From contig NZ_PDDM01000002.1 of NCBI RefSeq assembly GCF_002914585.1, forward strand, positions 1 to 64,000: a stretch of 64,000 bases of DNA, read 5' to 3'. Below, piece by piece: positions 8,197 to 16,213 of the stretch; the first letter of the stretch is position 1, and every line of letters begins with the position of its first letter. The position numbers and the translations under genes were made by a program. The notes under the pieces were generated by a model. That model did no database searches and was not told the origin of the DNA. It saw nothing but the letters and a program-made list of their open reading frames with translations. Source of the stretch: Pseudanabaena sp. BC1403. GTDB taxonomy: Bacteria; Cyanobacteriota; Cyanobacteriia; Pseudanabaenales; Pseudanabaenaceae.

Positions 8197-8300
8197 AGCG
8201 TTCTGATTTGCTGCGGCATCTTCGTAATCATGGCTGTGAACTGATTAGAGAAGGTGGAAGACATTGATTTAAGCATTCCATTACCGAAAGATTCAAAAAC
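8193..8300 (+). pseudogene. hicA: hicA toxin pseudogene, nonsense codon after the catalytic His
   Basis: ATG at 8193 overlaps the hicB stop. The frame encodes MKRSDLLRHLRNHGCELIRE then GGRH and a TGA at 8265-8267, after 24 codons. HicA toxins continue after this glycine-histidine motif with a strand and a C-terminal helix. Reading through the TGA gives FKHSITER, which resembles the next HicA strand, before similarity fades. So the gene carries an in-frame stop and a decayed 3' end. Confidence 0.65.
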
Positions 8301-8390
8301 TTGAGATCTGGTTGATTAGTTTTTTTGAGAGGCGATCGCGGATTATGGAATGAATAAGCGATCGCGTTGTACTTTTGGGTGGATGATTTC

Positions 8391-8433
8391 AAAAACAAAA
8401 GAGACCGCACATTGTGCGGTCTCTTTTGTTTTT
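8391..8433 (-). terminator. Terminator of the M48 peptidase gene
   Basis: A perfect 20-bp stem with loop ATT, GC-rich at its tip and A/T at its base, sits 10 bp beyond the stop codon of the minus-strand peptidase gene. Confidence 0.85.
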
Positions 8434-8442
8434 GATTATGAT

Positions 8443-9342
8443 TTAACGGAAGCGCGATCGCCAAATTCTTTGGTAATCACCATCGTTCAAACCACCTGAA
8501 GTATTCAAGTTATTTGCTTGAATGGATTGATTTAGTGCAGAAATGCGATCTTCGGTTGCAGGGTGAGTACTTAAAAAGGATGGAGCGCCACCACCGCGTG
8601 AGCTAGTTAGTTTTTGCATAAAAGCTGGCATCGCTCTAGCTGCAAACCCCGACTTAGTGATATTTAACAAGCCTCGACGATCGGCATCAAACTCGGCTTC
8701 CCGACTATTGGGTAACCTCAACGCCAAGTCAACCCCAATTCCAACTAAGCGATCATCAGCAACACCAGCAATTGTGGCAATGCCTTGGGCGATCGCCATT
8801 TGTTTCATTTGCTCTAATGAATGCCGACCTGAGATATGCCCCATTTCGTGACCAATTACGCTAGCAAGTTGAGCTACATTGTCAGCAGCTGCGATCGTGC
8901 CAGTATTGATGTAGACGAATCCGCCCATAGTTGCGAAGGCATTGAGGTTTGTGTCATCGACAACGCGGAAAGTATAAGGAATATTTGGGCGATCGCTAGT
9001 GGGAACTAAAATTTGTCCCAATCGACTAACCAAGGCATTAGCAGCAGGATCTCGACTGATTCTGACTTCTTGCTGAATTTGGCTATCAATCTGTTGACCT
9101 AGTGAAACTTCCTCATTGTCGCCAATACTAGAAAGCTGAATGATTTGGATTGCGGATGGCAAAATGCGAAACAAATCAGATAGGTCAAGCGCATTAGCAA
9201 CAAACGGATTCAGAGAAACAGCCAACAATAAAGACATCACTAAAGCGATCGCAAATTTCCAGTAATGCTGAATTCTTTTGCTAGCTGATGCGATAAATTT
9301 TTGACTAATTGAATTTGATAACTTAGCGATCGATATTTTCAT
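8443..9342 (-). CDS. M48 family zinc metallopeptidase, exported
   Basis: The 299-residue protein has a hydrophobic N-terminal segment (FAIALVMSLLLAVSLNPFVANA, an uncleaved anchor or signal peptide). Its M48 catalytic domain carries the zinc motif HEMGH in VIGHEMGHISGRHS and the downstream zinc ligand in EAEFDADRRG. It resembles BepA/LoiP-type periplasmic proteases that handle outer-membrane proteins. The start ATG 9342 places the hydrophobic segment at residues 30-50, so a slightly later start cannot be excluded. Monocistronic, with its own terminator. The substrate is unknown. Confidence 0.9.
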   Translation of the reverse strand: MKISIAKLSNSISQKFIASASKRIQHYWKFAIALVMSLLLAVSLNPFVANALDLSDLFRILPSAIQIIQLSSIGDNEEVSLGQQIDSQIQQEVRISRDPAANALVSRLGQILVPTSDRPNIPYTFRVVDDTNLNAFATMGGFVYINTGTIAAADNVAQLASVIGHEMGHISGRHSLEQMKQMAIAQGIATIAGVADDRLVGIGVDLALRLPNSREAEFDADRRGLLNITKSGFAARAMPAFMQKLTSSRGGGAPSFLSTHPATEDRISALNQSIQANNLNTSGGLNDGDYQRIWRSRFR

Positions 9343-9517
9343 ATTTACAATTACCTCAAACTTTACTGAATCTTATATTTATCGGCAGACAATATGTTGA
9401 CTAGATCCCCACTTAAAAACTGAAGATACAGAGATTGAGATCCCTGACTTTTTGTTTAACTTTATCCATTGAATATTATTTGACGCGAAAATCACGGAAA
9501 AAGTTGCAAATTAAATT

Positions 9518-9568
9518 AAAACCAATATTGTTGAGGCGGGCTTGAGCCGCCTCAACAATATTGGTTTT
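9518..9568. other. Long hairpin in the M48-nadA divergent spacer
   Basis: AAACCAATATTGTTGAGGCG begins the left arm and its complement ends in TTTT after loop CTTGAG. The stem is about 22 bp. It lies between two divergent genes, so it is not at any gene's 3' end. It could terminate a short leader or antisense RNA. The rest of the 336-bp spacer shows no ORF. Confidence 0.6.
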
Positions 9569-9678
9569 TGATCTCTTACATTAGACAGATATATTTTTGG
9601 TAATTTCTACTATAATTAAATATAATAAATGAATAACTTTCACTATTACTCACCCTCTTTATTTCCGTGAGGCAAACT

Positions 9679-10659
9679 GTGTTTCTCACTGCTCCTAAAA
9701 CTGAACAGCTTGACCGCCAAGTTTCGCAAAACTCCATTCCCAGAGACCTATTCAAGGCGATCGCTGATCTTAAGAAAGACCTAAACGCCGTAATTTTGGC
9801 ACATTATTACCAAGATCCCGATCTTCAAGATATCGCAGACTATATCGGTGACTCCCTCGGTTTATCACAAGCCGCTGTCAATTGCCAAGCAGATGTGATC
9901 GTCTTTCTGGGCGTACATTTCATGGCAGAGACTGCCAAAATTCTAAACCCTAATAAATTAGTGTTACTTCCCGATTTAGATGCAGGTTGCTCTCTAGCGG
10001 ATAGTTGCCCACCCGATCGCTTTGCTAAGTTTAAAGCTGAACATCCCGATCATATGGTGATTTCCTACATAAATTGCTCCGCCGATATCAAAGCCCTGAG
10101 CGATATTATTTGCACCAGTGCCAATGCTGTAGCGATCGTCAATCAAATTCCCAAAGATCAGCCGATTATCTTTGCCCCCGATCGCAACCTTGGACGCTAT
10201 GTAATGGAACAAGCAGGACGAGAGATGTTGCTATGGGATGGGGCTTGCATCGTCCATGAAATTTTTTCTGAACGCAAATTAGTACAACTTAAGCTCAGTC
10301 ATCCCGAAGCAGATATCATTGCGCATCCTGAATGTGAAGCCAATGTATTGCGCCATGCTGATTTCATTGGTTCGACTACGGGCTTATTAAAATATGTGCA
10401 GAACAGCGATCGCCAAGAATTTATCGTGGTTACTGAGTCTGGCGTAATCCATCAGATGCAAAAGGCAGCACCCTCTAAAAAATTCATTCCTGCTCCCCCA
10501 GACAGTAATTGTGCATGTAATGAATGTCCTTATATGCGCCTGAATACTCTAGAGAAGGTCTATCTCGCCATGAAAAACAGTTCTCCTGAAATAATTCTCG
10601 ATGAATCTATTCGTCAAGCCGCACTTAAGCCAATGCAACGGATGCTAGAAATGTCATAA
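9679..10659 (+). CDS. nadA: Quinolinate synthase NadA
   Basis: NadA condenses iminoaspartate with dihydroxyacetone phosphate to quinolinate, the NAD precursor, using a [4Fe-4S] cluster. Family motifs include [38 protein letters not shown] and [14 protein letters not shown]. The cluster cysteines are expected in [15 protein letters not shown] and the C-terminal CACNECPYM. The frame is open from GTG 9667, but GAGG at 9669-9672 is correctly placed for GTG 9679, which gives a start MFLTAPK similar to other cyanobacterial NadA proteins. A terminator follows immediately. No nadB or nadC is adjacent. Confidence 0.95.
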   Translation: MFLTAPKTEQLDRQVSQNSIPRDLFKAIADLKKDLNAVILAHYYQDPDLQDIADYIGDSLGLSQAAVNCQADVIVFLGVHFMAETAKILNPNKLVLLPDLDAGCSLADSCPPDRFAKFKAEHPDHMVISYINCSADIKALSDIICTSANAVAIVNQIPKDQPIIFAPDRNLGRYVMEQAGREMLLWDGACIVHEIFSERKLVQLKLSHPEADIIAHPECEANVLRHADFIGSTTGLLKYVQNSDRQEFIVVTESGVIHQMQKAAPSKKFIPAPPDSNCACNECPYMRLNTLEKVYLAMKNSSPEIILDESIRQAALKPMQRMLEMS

Positions 10660-10692
10660 AAGAGGAGCGGTGCTCTGCGCCGCTCCTCTTTT
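10658..10692 (+). terminator. nadA terminator
   Basis: AAAAGAGGAGCGG pairs with CCGCTCCTCTTTT across a 9-nt loop. It begins inside the nadA stop codon and ends in a T run. Confidence 0.88.
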
Positions 10693-10861
10693 TATTGACT
10701 AATGATATGTAGAACACAGATGGTGAATCTTTTGCTGTTAGCTAAGAAGAGCAACCATGAGAGGATTTCCCCAGCCTGAATAATTAATGTTCTGAAGCAA
10801 CTGTGCTTCAGCGCCAGATCGAAACCTCAACTATCGCAGAACTCTATCTGCGGAAGGTGAT

Positions 10862-11035
10862 TTATTGATACAGCCCAAGGTTTTCTTTAATCGCGAACTG
10901 TTTATATTGTTGATGATTGATCATTAAGTCATCTAATAGTTGTTGAACTAAATTCCAATCAGCAAATCCATGTTTCGTTTCAGCGATAATCTGTTGGCGG
11001 AGAATTCTAATTCGTTCAAGATTAACTTGTGTCAT
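10862..11035 (-). CDS. Small hypothetical protein, 57 residues
   Basis: A 57-codon frame starts at ATG 11035 and ends at TAA 10862-10864. The protein begins MTQVNLERIRILRQQIIAET, is rich in Gln and Leu, and looks helical throughout with no membrane segment. I do not recognise it. Upstream there is only a weak GAG-type ribosome site. It is the only plausible gene in the 517-bp space between nadA and menG, both of which end towards it. The coding call rests on amino-acid composition and codon periodicity, so it is tentative. Confidence 0.45.
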   Translation of the reverse strand: MTQVNLERIRILRQQIIAETKHGFADWNLVQQLLDDLMINHQQYKQFAIKENLGLYQ

Positions 11036-11140
11036 ATTCTCATCTCATTTGTCTCTGCAATTTCAAATTTACAGCTACAGATACCTAATGTTTGGTATCG
11101 CCGATATCAAAAAACAAGATAAGTCTGGAAATCATGATAT

Positions 11141-11185
11141 AAAAACTAAAAAAGTTAGAGCTTTGCGCTGACTTTTTTAGTTTTT
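11141..11185 (-). terminator. menG terminator
   Basis: AAAAACTAAAAAAGT pairs with ACTTTTTTAGTTTTT around a 15-nt loop. It overlaps the menG stop codon. Confidence 0.8.
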
Positions 11186-11887
11186 TTGCAAAACTAATAT
11201 TCCCATCATGCCATTGGCGATCGCATAGTGAGTTGCCTGAGCAAATCCAGCAGCTCTGGCAAGTTTTACCTGTTCTGCCCCAATCGGAAATCTTGCCAGA
11301 CTTGGTGCAATATAGGCATACTCCTCAGTCATCGCAAACCGATCAGCTAGTGGCACAACCACACGATCCAAATAAAAATCTTGAAAAGACTGCATCAAGT
11401 GATCGCTAGGACGATGGAAATCTAAAATTGCAGCAGTTGCACCATTTTTCAAAACACGATGTAATTCGGTTAAGCATTGAGGAATATTTGCGACATTTCG
11501 TAAACCATAGGCTAAGGTCGCGCCATCAAAAGTATTGTCCGTAAAAGGTAGGCTCAAAACATTGCCCTCTTGCCATGTCAGACATTTCTGGATTTTCGGC
11601 AAATAGTTTTTGGCTTTATCGGCAGCGATCGCTAATAGTTCTTTAGAGAAATCAACGCCAATCGCTTTGCCAGTAGGCGCAACTTTTTGAGCAACTAAAG
11701 CCGTCATATCTCCAGAGCCACAGCAAAGATCAAGCCATTTTTCACCTTGTTGTGGTTCACACCAACGCAATGCCATTTTCTTCCAGATCCGATGCTGACC
11801 TAAACTCAAGAGATCATTGAAGCGATCGTAAACTGGAGCAATGCGATCGAAAATCTGTTGAATATCAGTTTCCGAAGGTTGAGACAT
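11177..11887 (-). CDS. menG: Demethylphylloquinone methyltransferase MenG/UbiE
   Basis: The SAM-dependent methyltransferase of 236 residues performs the last step of phylloquinone (vitamin K1) synthesis in cyanobacteria, methylating 2-phytyl-1,4-naphthoquinone, the photosystem I quinone. Motifs: FDRIAPVYDRFNDLLSLGQH at the N-terminus, the SAM-binding WLDLCCGSGDMT (motif I), ATLAYGLRNVANIPQCL, and AAILDFHRPSD. It belongs to the UbiE/COQ5 family, and the cyanobacterial context favours MenG. A perfect 19-bp hairpin lies just upstream of its start, in the divergent promoter region. Confidence 0.93.
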   Translation of the reverse strand: MSQPSETDIQQIFDRIAPVYDRFNDLLSLGQHRIWKKMALRWCEPQQGEKWLDLCCGSGDMTALVAQKVAPTGKAIGVDFSKELLAIAADKAKNYLPKIQKCLTWQEGNVLSLPFTDNTFDGATLAYGLRNVANIPQCLTELHRVLKNGATAAILDFHRPSDHLMQSFQDFYLDRVVVPLADRFAMTEEYAYIAPSLARFPIGAEQVKLARAAGFAQATHYAIANGMMGILVLQKN

Positions 11888-11913
11888 GGTGTTACCTAAA
11901 ATCTAAAACTGAG

Positions 11914-11954
11914 CAATGGTAGATGTGGGCGCAACGCGCCCACATCTACCATTG
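11914..11954. other. Perfect 19-bp hairpin in a divergent promoter region
   Basis: CAATGGTAGATGTGGGCGC pairs completely with 11936-11954 across loop AAC. It lies between the starts of menG and the next plus-strand gene, so it is not a terminator of either. It may act in a 5' leader or end an RNA initiated in the spacer. Confidence 0.65.
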
Positions 11955-12057
11955 TAAGCATAATCGCTGAGTGGATTGGTATGCACGAGTTTTATCATCA
12001 TGCAACAATGTAATACTAGTAGTACTAGATATTGGCAGTAAAATATTTGCCCTAACT

Positions 12058-12663
12058 ATGCAAAAACTTTGGTCTAGTAAAAGCAAGCGATCGCAGCCAT
12101 TGCCCCCAGAAGGCGAAGATGATACTTCACCAGCAGTAGAGGCAGAGATCTTAGATCATGAAGCCTCCACTTCTTCGGATGGCGGTTTGAAATATTTCTC
12201 AAAATTGCTGAAGAAACCTTTTAAATTGTCAATCTCTGCATCTTGGTTGTTTTTTGCTTTGGGAGTAGGTGGAGTCACTATTGTGACAATAATTGGATTG
12301 CAGTATCTTACAGCTCCTGAATCAAACCCAGATAGTAACCTTGCCTGTAAATCAAAAATTAATGGAGATTGGCAAACCCCCTTTGGTAAGTTGACTTTGC
12401 AAGAACAGAGCGAAAATCTAGTTTCAGGGAAATACGAATATGCAAATTTTGAACGCGGCAAAATTGCGGGTGAGTTCACAGGTAAATTGACTAACAATGT
12501 GATTTCCTTTGACTGGAAAGAGACTCCCAAACAGCAACCACAACAACAAGGGAAAGGCGTTCTCGTTTTTGGTGAAGGCTGTAAAGAGTTTTATGGTAGC
12601 TATGGGACTGGGGAAAGCACCAACAATTTTGGTAACTGGCAAGGCTCTCGTTTGACAAAATAA
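12058..12663 (+). CDS. Cyanobacterial membrane-anchored protein of unknown function
   Basis: I do not recognise the family. From ATG 12058 (MQKLWSSKSKRSQPLPPEGE) the protein has about 201 residues: a basic then acidic N-terminus, one transmembrane segment (SWLFFALGVGGVTIVTIIGL), and a C-terminal soluble domain. That domain is rich in beta strand (GKLTLQEQSENLVSGKYEY, IAGEFTGKLTNNVISFDW), with a cysteine pair in ACKSK and EGCKEF that may form a disulfide outside the cytoplasm. The frame is open from GTG 11971, but ATG 12058 looks better. The next gene starts 66 bp downstream. Confidence 0.65.
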   Translation: MQKLWSSKSKRSQPLPPEGEDDTSPAVEAEILDHEASTSSDGGLKYFSKLLKKPFKLSISASWLFFALGVGGVTIVTIIGLQYLTAPESNPDSNLACKSKINGDWQTPFGKLTLQEQSENLVSGKYEYANFERGKIAGEFTGKLTNNVISFDWKETPKQQPQQQGKGVLVFGEGCKEFYGSYGTGESTNNFGNWQGSRLTK

Positions 12664-12729
12664 TCTTTTCTTGATCAGTTTGATGGCGCAAAGATGCGCC
12701 GTCAAACACATAATTTTCATGTTTTTGCT

Positions 12730-13524
12730 ATGTCTAATTCTCCTTACCTATTGCTGGTCGAAACTAGCGCCATTATTCAGACCAATCCAAATACTTGGCA
12801 GGCGATCGCAAAATTAGGGGAATGCCTTTTGCCAGAAGTTGTGGCGATTGAAATTAAAAATATAGCTAATGGTAAAGCTGAAGGTAACGAGTCAACGGCA
12901 AAACAATTTCAAAATTCGTCAGACTTAAATTGGCAAATTACAACCCTAACAGCCAAACATGCTGACTTAGTGATTAGAACTACTCAAAATCTCAGTCGTC
13001 AGGCAAGGTTGATGATCAATGTTGCTCAAAGTGCTGTTGGGGTAGCGAATGCTCATCCAAAACAATGCGTAGTTTTAATTTCTGATGAAATATCATTGCG
13101 CGATCGCATTGCTAAACTAGACTTCAAGAACCTATGTGCGATTCCCTCCGCTGTCGCCCGACAATGGTCTAGAACCGAGCAAGCACCACCCATTGTGTAT
13201 CAGTCAATTAAATATTTACAAAAACAAATATCTGAACCAGCTAATCAATTTCCACGTCAAACAGATACTATATATCTAAGTACTTTTAACTCAAGAGCTA
13301 AAGCTGAGCAAAAAACAAAAGATAAGCTAAAAGACAAAATAAACTATAGACAAATTGCGATAAGTCTTGTGAAATTTGGGCTGACAACAATATTTTTCGT
13401 TGCGATCGTATTACTTGGATGGCGGCTAACTCAGCCACAACAATTTCAACAGTTCTGGAAAAAGAATAGTTTGCCGCCTTTACCAAAAGTTTTGGATCAA
13501 CCCAATCAACCCAAGAAAAATTAA
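12730..13524 (+). CDS. PIN-domain-like protein with a C-terminal membrane anchor
   Basis: The N-terminus PYLLLVETSAIIQTNPNTW resembles the first strand of PIN (PilT N-terminal) nucleases, but with Glu where Asp is usual. Later VVLISDEISLRDRIAKLDF resembles the PIN strand 4 region. The last third has a basic linker and one transmembrane helix (LTTIFFVAIVLLGWRL). The frame is open from 12694, but ATG 12730 (MSNSPY) is the natural start. Whether it is an active RNase is uncertain. It probably shares an operon with the membrane protein upstream. Other reading: a cyanobacteria-specific protein unrelated to PIN. Confidence 0.5.
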   Translation: MSNSPYLLLVETSAIIQTNPNTWQAIAKLGECLLPEVVAIEIKNIANGKAEGNESTAKQFQNSSDLNWQITTLTAKHADLVIRTTQNLSRQARLMINVAQSAVGVANAHPKQCVVLISDEISLRDRIAKLDFKNLCAIPSAVARQWSRTEQAPPIVYQSIKYLQKQISEPANQFPRQTDTIYLSTFNSRAKAEQKTKDKLKDKINYRQIAISLVKFGLTTIFFVAIVLLGWRLTQPQQFQQFWKKNSLPPLPKVLDQPNQPKKN

Positions 13525-13577
13525 CAAATTTATTCCCTCATATCATTTCCCCAAAAAGACGCTGTTGACAAATAGGG

Positions 13578-15248
13578 ATGCAAACTAAGGACATGGGCGA
13601 CACTAAAACAGAATCCTTTGAGTTAATCGAAAAGCTAAATGAGATCGGCATTGCGCTCTCGGCAGAAAAAAATACGCCCAAATTGCTAGAGATGATTTTG
13701 AGAGGAGCAAAAACCATCTTAAATGCTGATGGTGGGACGCTATATCTAGCAACTGAGGATAAAAAGCATCTCCATTTTGAAATCATTATGAATGACTCAC
13801 TGGGAATCATGATGGGAGCCAAGCTAGGAGAACCAATTCCTTTTCCTGCTTTGCCTCTCTATGATGACGAGGGTAATCCTAACAATACTATGGTGGCAGC
13901 CCATGCCGCCATACACAAAAAAACAATTAATATTCCTGATGCCTATGTTGCTGAGGGATTTGACTTTGCGGGAACGAGAGCTTTTGACACCCAAATGGGC
14001 TACCGATCAAAGTCATTTCTGACTCTACCCATGCTCAATCATGAAAATGAATTGATTGGAGTGATACAACTAATCAATGCCAAAGGGTCTAAAGACAATC
14101 AGATTATTGAATTTTCCAAGGTCTCTCAGCGCATCGGCGAATCTTTAGCATCCCAAGCCGCGATCGCCTTAACTAACAACAAATTGATCGGCCAATTCCG
14201 TGAATTATTTGAGTCATTTATTAACCTGATGTCAGAGGCGATCGACAAAAAATCGCCATATAACGGTGCTCACTGCCGTCGCGTCCCAACCCTAACGATG
14301 ATGATCGCTGACGCTGCTTGCCAAGCTAATTATGGCATCTTTAAAGACTTTGAATTAGATGAGGATGAACGGTACGAACTGAGAATTGCGGGATTACTTC
14401 ATGATTGTGGTAAGGTCACTACTCCAGTACATGTGATCGATAAAGCTACGAAGCTAGAAACAATTTTTGATCGTATTCACTTAATCAATACTCGCTTTGA
14501 AATATTGAAACGGGATGCCGAAATTCGTTTCCTCAATCAAAAAACTGCGGCGATCGAGTCCGCCAATCTCAGTGTCATTCCAGAGTTAGAAGAAGCATTT
14601 CAGCAAAAACTTGCCCAATATTCTAGCGATCAAGATTTTCTTCGTACTTGCAATATTGGTGGAGAATTTATGAGCGATGAATATAAAGAACGCTTGCAAA
14701 TAATCGCGTCCTATCGCTGGATTGATCCTAAAGGGGTAGAGGTAAATTTCTTGACTGAGGATGAAGTATACAACCTAAATATTTCAAGAGGAACACTTAC
14801 TGCTGAAGAGCGCAAAACTATCAATGATCACATTGTGGTCACAATAGAAATGCTTGAGAAACTACCCTATCCGCGCAATCTCCGTCGTGTGCCAGAATAT
14901 GCTGGCGGACACCATGAACGTATGGACGGTAAAGGCTATCCGAAAGGACTAACCCGCGAACAAATGTCTTTACCTGCAAGAATGATGGGAATAGCAGATA
15001 TTTTTGAAGCACTTAGCGCTAAAGATCGTCCCTATAAAAAAGGCAAAACTTTGACTGAATGCCTTCAAATACTAGGTAATATGAGGATAAATAATCATAT
15101 TGATCCTGATCTATTTGATCTATTTGTCAGCGAAAAAGTTTATCTGCGCTATGCCAACGAATATCTTGATCCTGATCAGATTGATGATGTAGATGAAAAT
15201 AAGATCCCTGGTTACACCCCACCTTTTGCCTACTTTTTTGATACCTAG
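13578..15248 (+). CDS. GAF and HD-GYP domain phosphodiesterase
   Basis: The 556-residue protein has a GAF domain at about residues 10-200 (LIEKLNEIGIALSAEKNTPK through FSKVSQRIGESLASQAAIAL). A C-terminal HD-GYP domain follows, with GLLHDCGKVTTPVHVIDK (the HD pair) and GGHHERMDGKGYPKGL (the GYP segment). Active HD-GYP proteins hydrolyse cyclic di-GMP using bound metals. An insertion of roughly 100 residues separates the HD half from the GYP half, which is typical of a cyanobacterial subgroup. An in-frame ATG at 13593 is an alternative start. A strong terminator follows. The ligand sensed by GAF is unknown. Confidence 0.88.
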   Translation: MQTKDMGDTKTESFELIEKLNEIGIALSAEKNTPKLLEMILRGAKTILNADGGTLYLATEDKKHLHFEIIMNDSLGIMMGAKLGEPIPFPALPLYDDEGNPNNTMVAAHAAIHKKTINIPDAYVAEGFDFAGTRAFDTQMGYRSKSFLTLPMLNHENELIGVIQLINAKGSKDNQIIEFSKVSQRIGESLASQAAIALTNNKLIGQFRELFESFINLMSEAIDKKSPYNGAHCRRVPTLTMMIADAACQANYGIFKDFELDEDERYELRIAGLLHDCGKVTTPVHVIDKATKLETIFDRIHLINTRFEILKRDAEIRFLNQKTAAIESANLSVIPELEEAFQQKLAQYSSDQDFLRTCNIGGEFMSDEYKERLQIIASYRWIDPKGVEVNFLTEDEVYNLNISRGTLTAEERKTINDHIVVTIEMLEKLPYPRNLRRVPEYAGGHHERMDGKGYPKGLTREQMSLPARMMGIADIFEALSAKDRPYKKGKTLTECLQILGNMRINNHIDPDLFDLFVSEKVYLRYANEYLDPDQIDDVDENKIPGYTPPFAYFFDT

Positions 15249-15260
15249 ACGAAAAAACAC

Positions 15261-15299
15261 AAAAGCTAGTGGCGGCGCTGAGCACCGCCACTAGCTTTT
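15261..15299 (+). terminator. Terminator of the HD-GYP gene
   Basis: AAAAGCTAGTGGCGG pairs with CCGCCACTAGCTTTT across a 9-nt loop, 12 bp after the stop codon. Confidence 0.85.
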
Positions 15300-15399
15300 G
15301 CCTCAATAAGTTTGCTAGCTATACTGGCTAGAAAACTGCTATAAGATATTGTCTGTTTTGCAGATTATTTGCCAAAAAAAATTGATTTTGTACCTATTT

Positions 15400-16146
15400 A
15401 TGTTCGCCCAGTTTCGATCTCAATATCCGCAAGGTCGTATCCAGACAGAGATGCTACCTAAAATAGATGGGCTTCATGCTTTTAGGGCAATCGTCTCTGA
15501 AGGAGATGCGATCATGGGCACTGCTACGGCTGTCGATAGTGATCTCGAAATAGCTGAAGATCGGGCAGTAAAGCGTGCCCTTGCGATCGCAGGACTTGCA
15601 TTTGACAATAGTTTTGATAATAACTACGGCAATTATGGGGGGCGATCGCCTATGCTAACGCAGGTATCGCGGGAGTCATCGATCAACTCCCTTCCATCCG
15701 CTAACTTTAATGCTCTAGGGGCAGGGGGATCAGGTCCAATCGCTGAGCATAACGATTCTCTACACTTAATGCATTCGACACAGACTATTCAAGCTGAATC
15801 AGCCATAGACTATGCCACTGAATATGGAGGACATGATCATCTACCCGAAGCTGATGTAGCGTTAGCTTCTTTATCGCATCCGACGGAGACAATATCTACA
15901 CCAAGCAAGTCCTCAGCACCCCAAATTTCACCTGAGCCTGTTGATCTATCAGATGCAATTTCTAAAATCGATGTGGAGATGGAGCGGCTAAGTTGGACAA
16001 AAACACAGGGTCGCGATTATTTGGTGAGGACTTTTGATAAAAAGTCACGTCAGCAATTAACCAATGATGAGCTGTTACAATTTCTCAGTCATTTAAAATC
16101 GCTACCAACACCACATCGACAGGTAGCAAATGACGATTTCTTCTAA
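15400..16146 (+). CDS. Conserved cyanobacterial hypothetical protein
   Basis: I do not recognise a named family. From ATG 15400 (MFAQFRSQYPQGRIQTEMLP) there are about 248 residues. The N-terminal 60 or so form a compact domain (LHAFRAIVSEGDAIMGTATA, then EIAEDRAVKRALAIAG). A Ser/Ala/Pro-rich, probably disordered linker of about 110 residues follows. The protein ends in a helical domain (VEMERLSWTKTQGRDYLVRT, LTNDELLQFLSHLKSLPTP). The N-terminal pattern reminds me of single-strand-annealing or nucleic-acid-binding folds, but that is speculation. The frame opens further upstream at 15349, with residues that look non-coding. It ends at a hairpin terminator. Confidence 0.65.
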   Translation: MFAQFRSQYPQGRIQTEMLPKIDGLHAFRAIVSEGDAIMGTATAVDSDLEIAEDRAVKRALAIAGLAFDNSFDNNYGNYGGRSPMLTQVSRESSINSLPSANFNALGAGGSGPIAEHNDSLHLMHSTQTIQAESAIDYATEYGGHDHLPEADVALASLSHPTETISTPSKSSAPQISPEPVDLSDAISKIDVEMERLSWTKTQGRDYLVRTFDKKSRQQLTNDELLQFLSHLKSLPTPHRQVANDDFF

Positions 16147-16170
16147 AATTATTTATTAAAACCCGCTATA

Positions 16171-16191
16171 AAAACTCGCTCAGCGAGTTTT
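16171..16191 (+). terminator. Short terminator before ycf46
   Basis: AAAACTCGCT pairs with AGCGAGTTTT across one base, followed by T. Confidence 0.7.
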
Positions 16192-16213
16192 TGTAAATCC
16201 AAGGCATCTGTGC

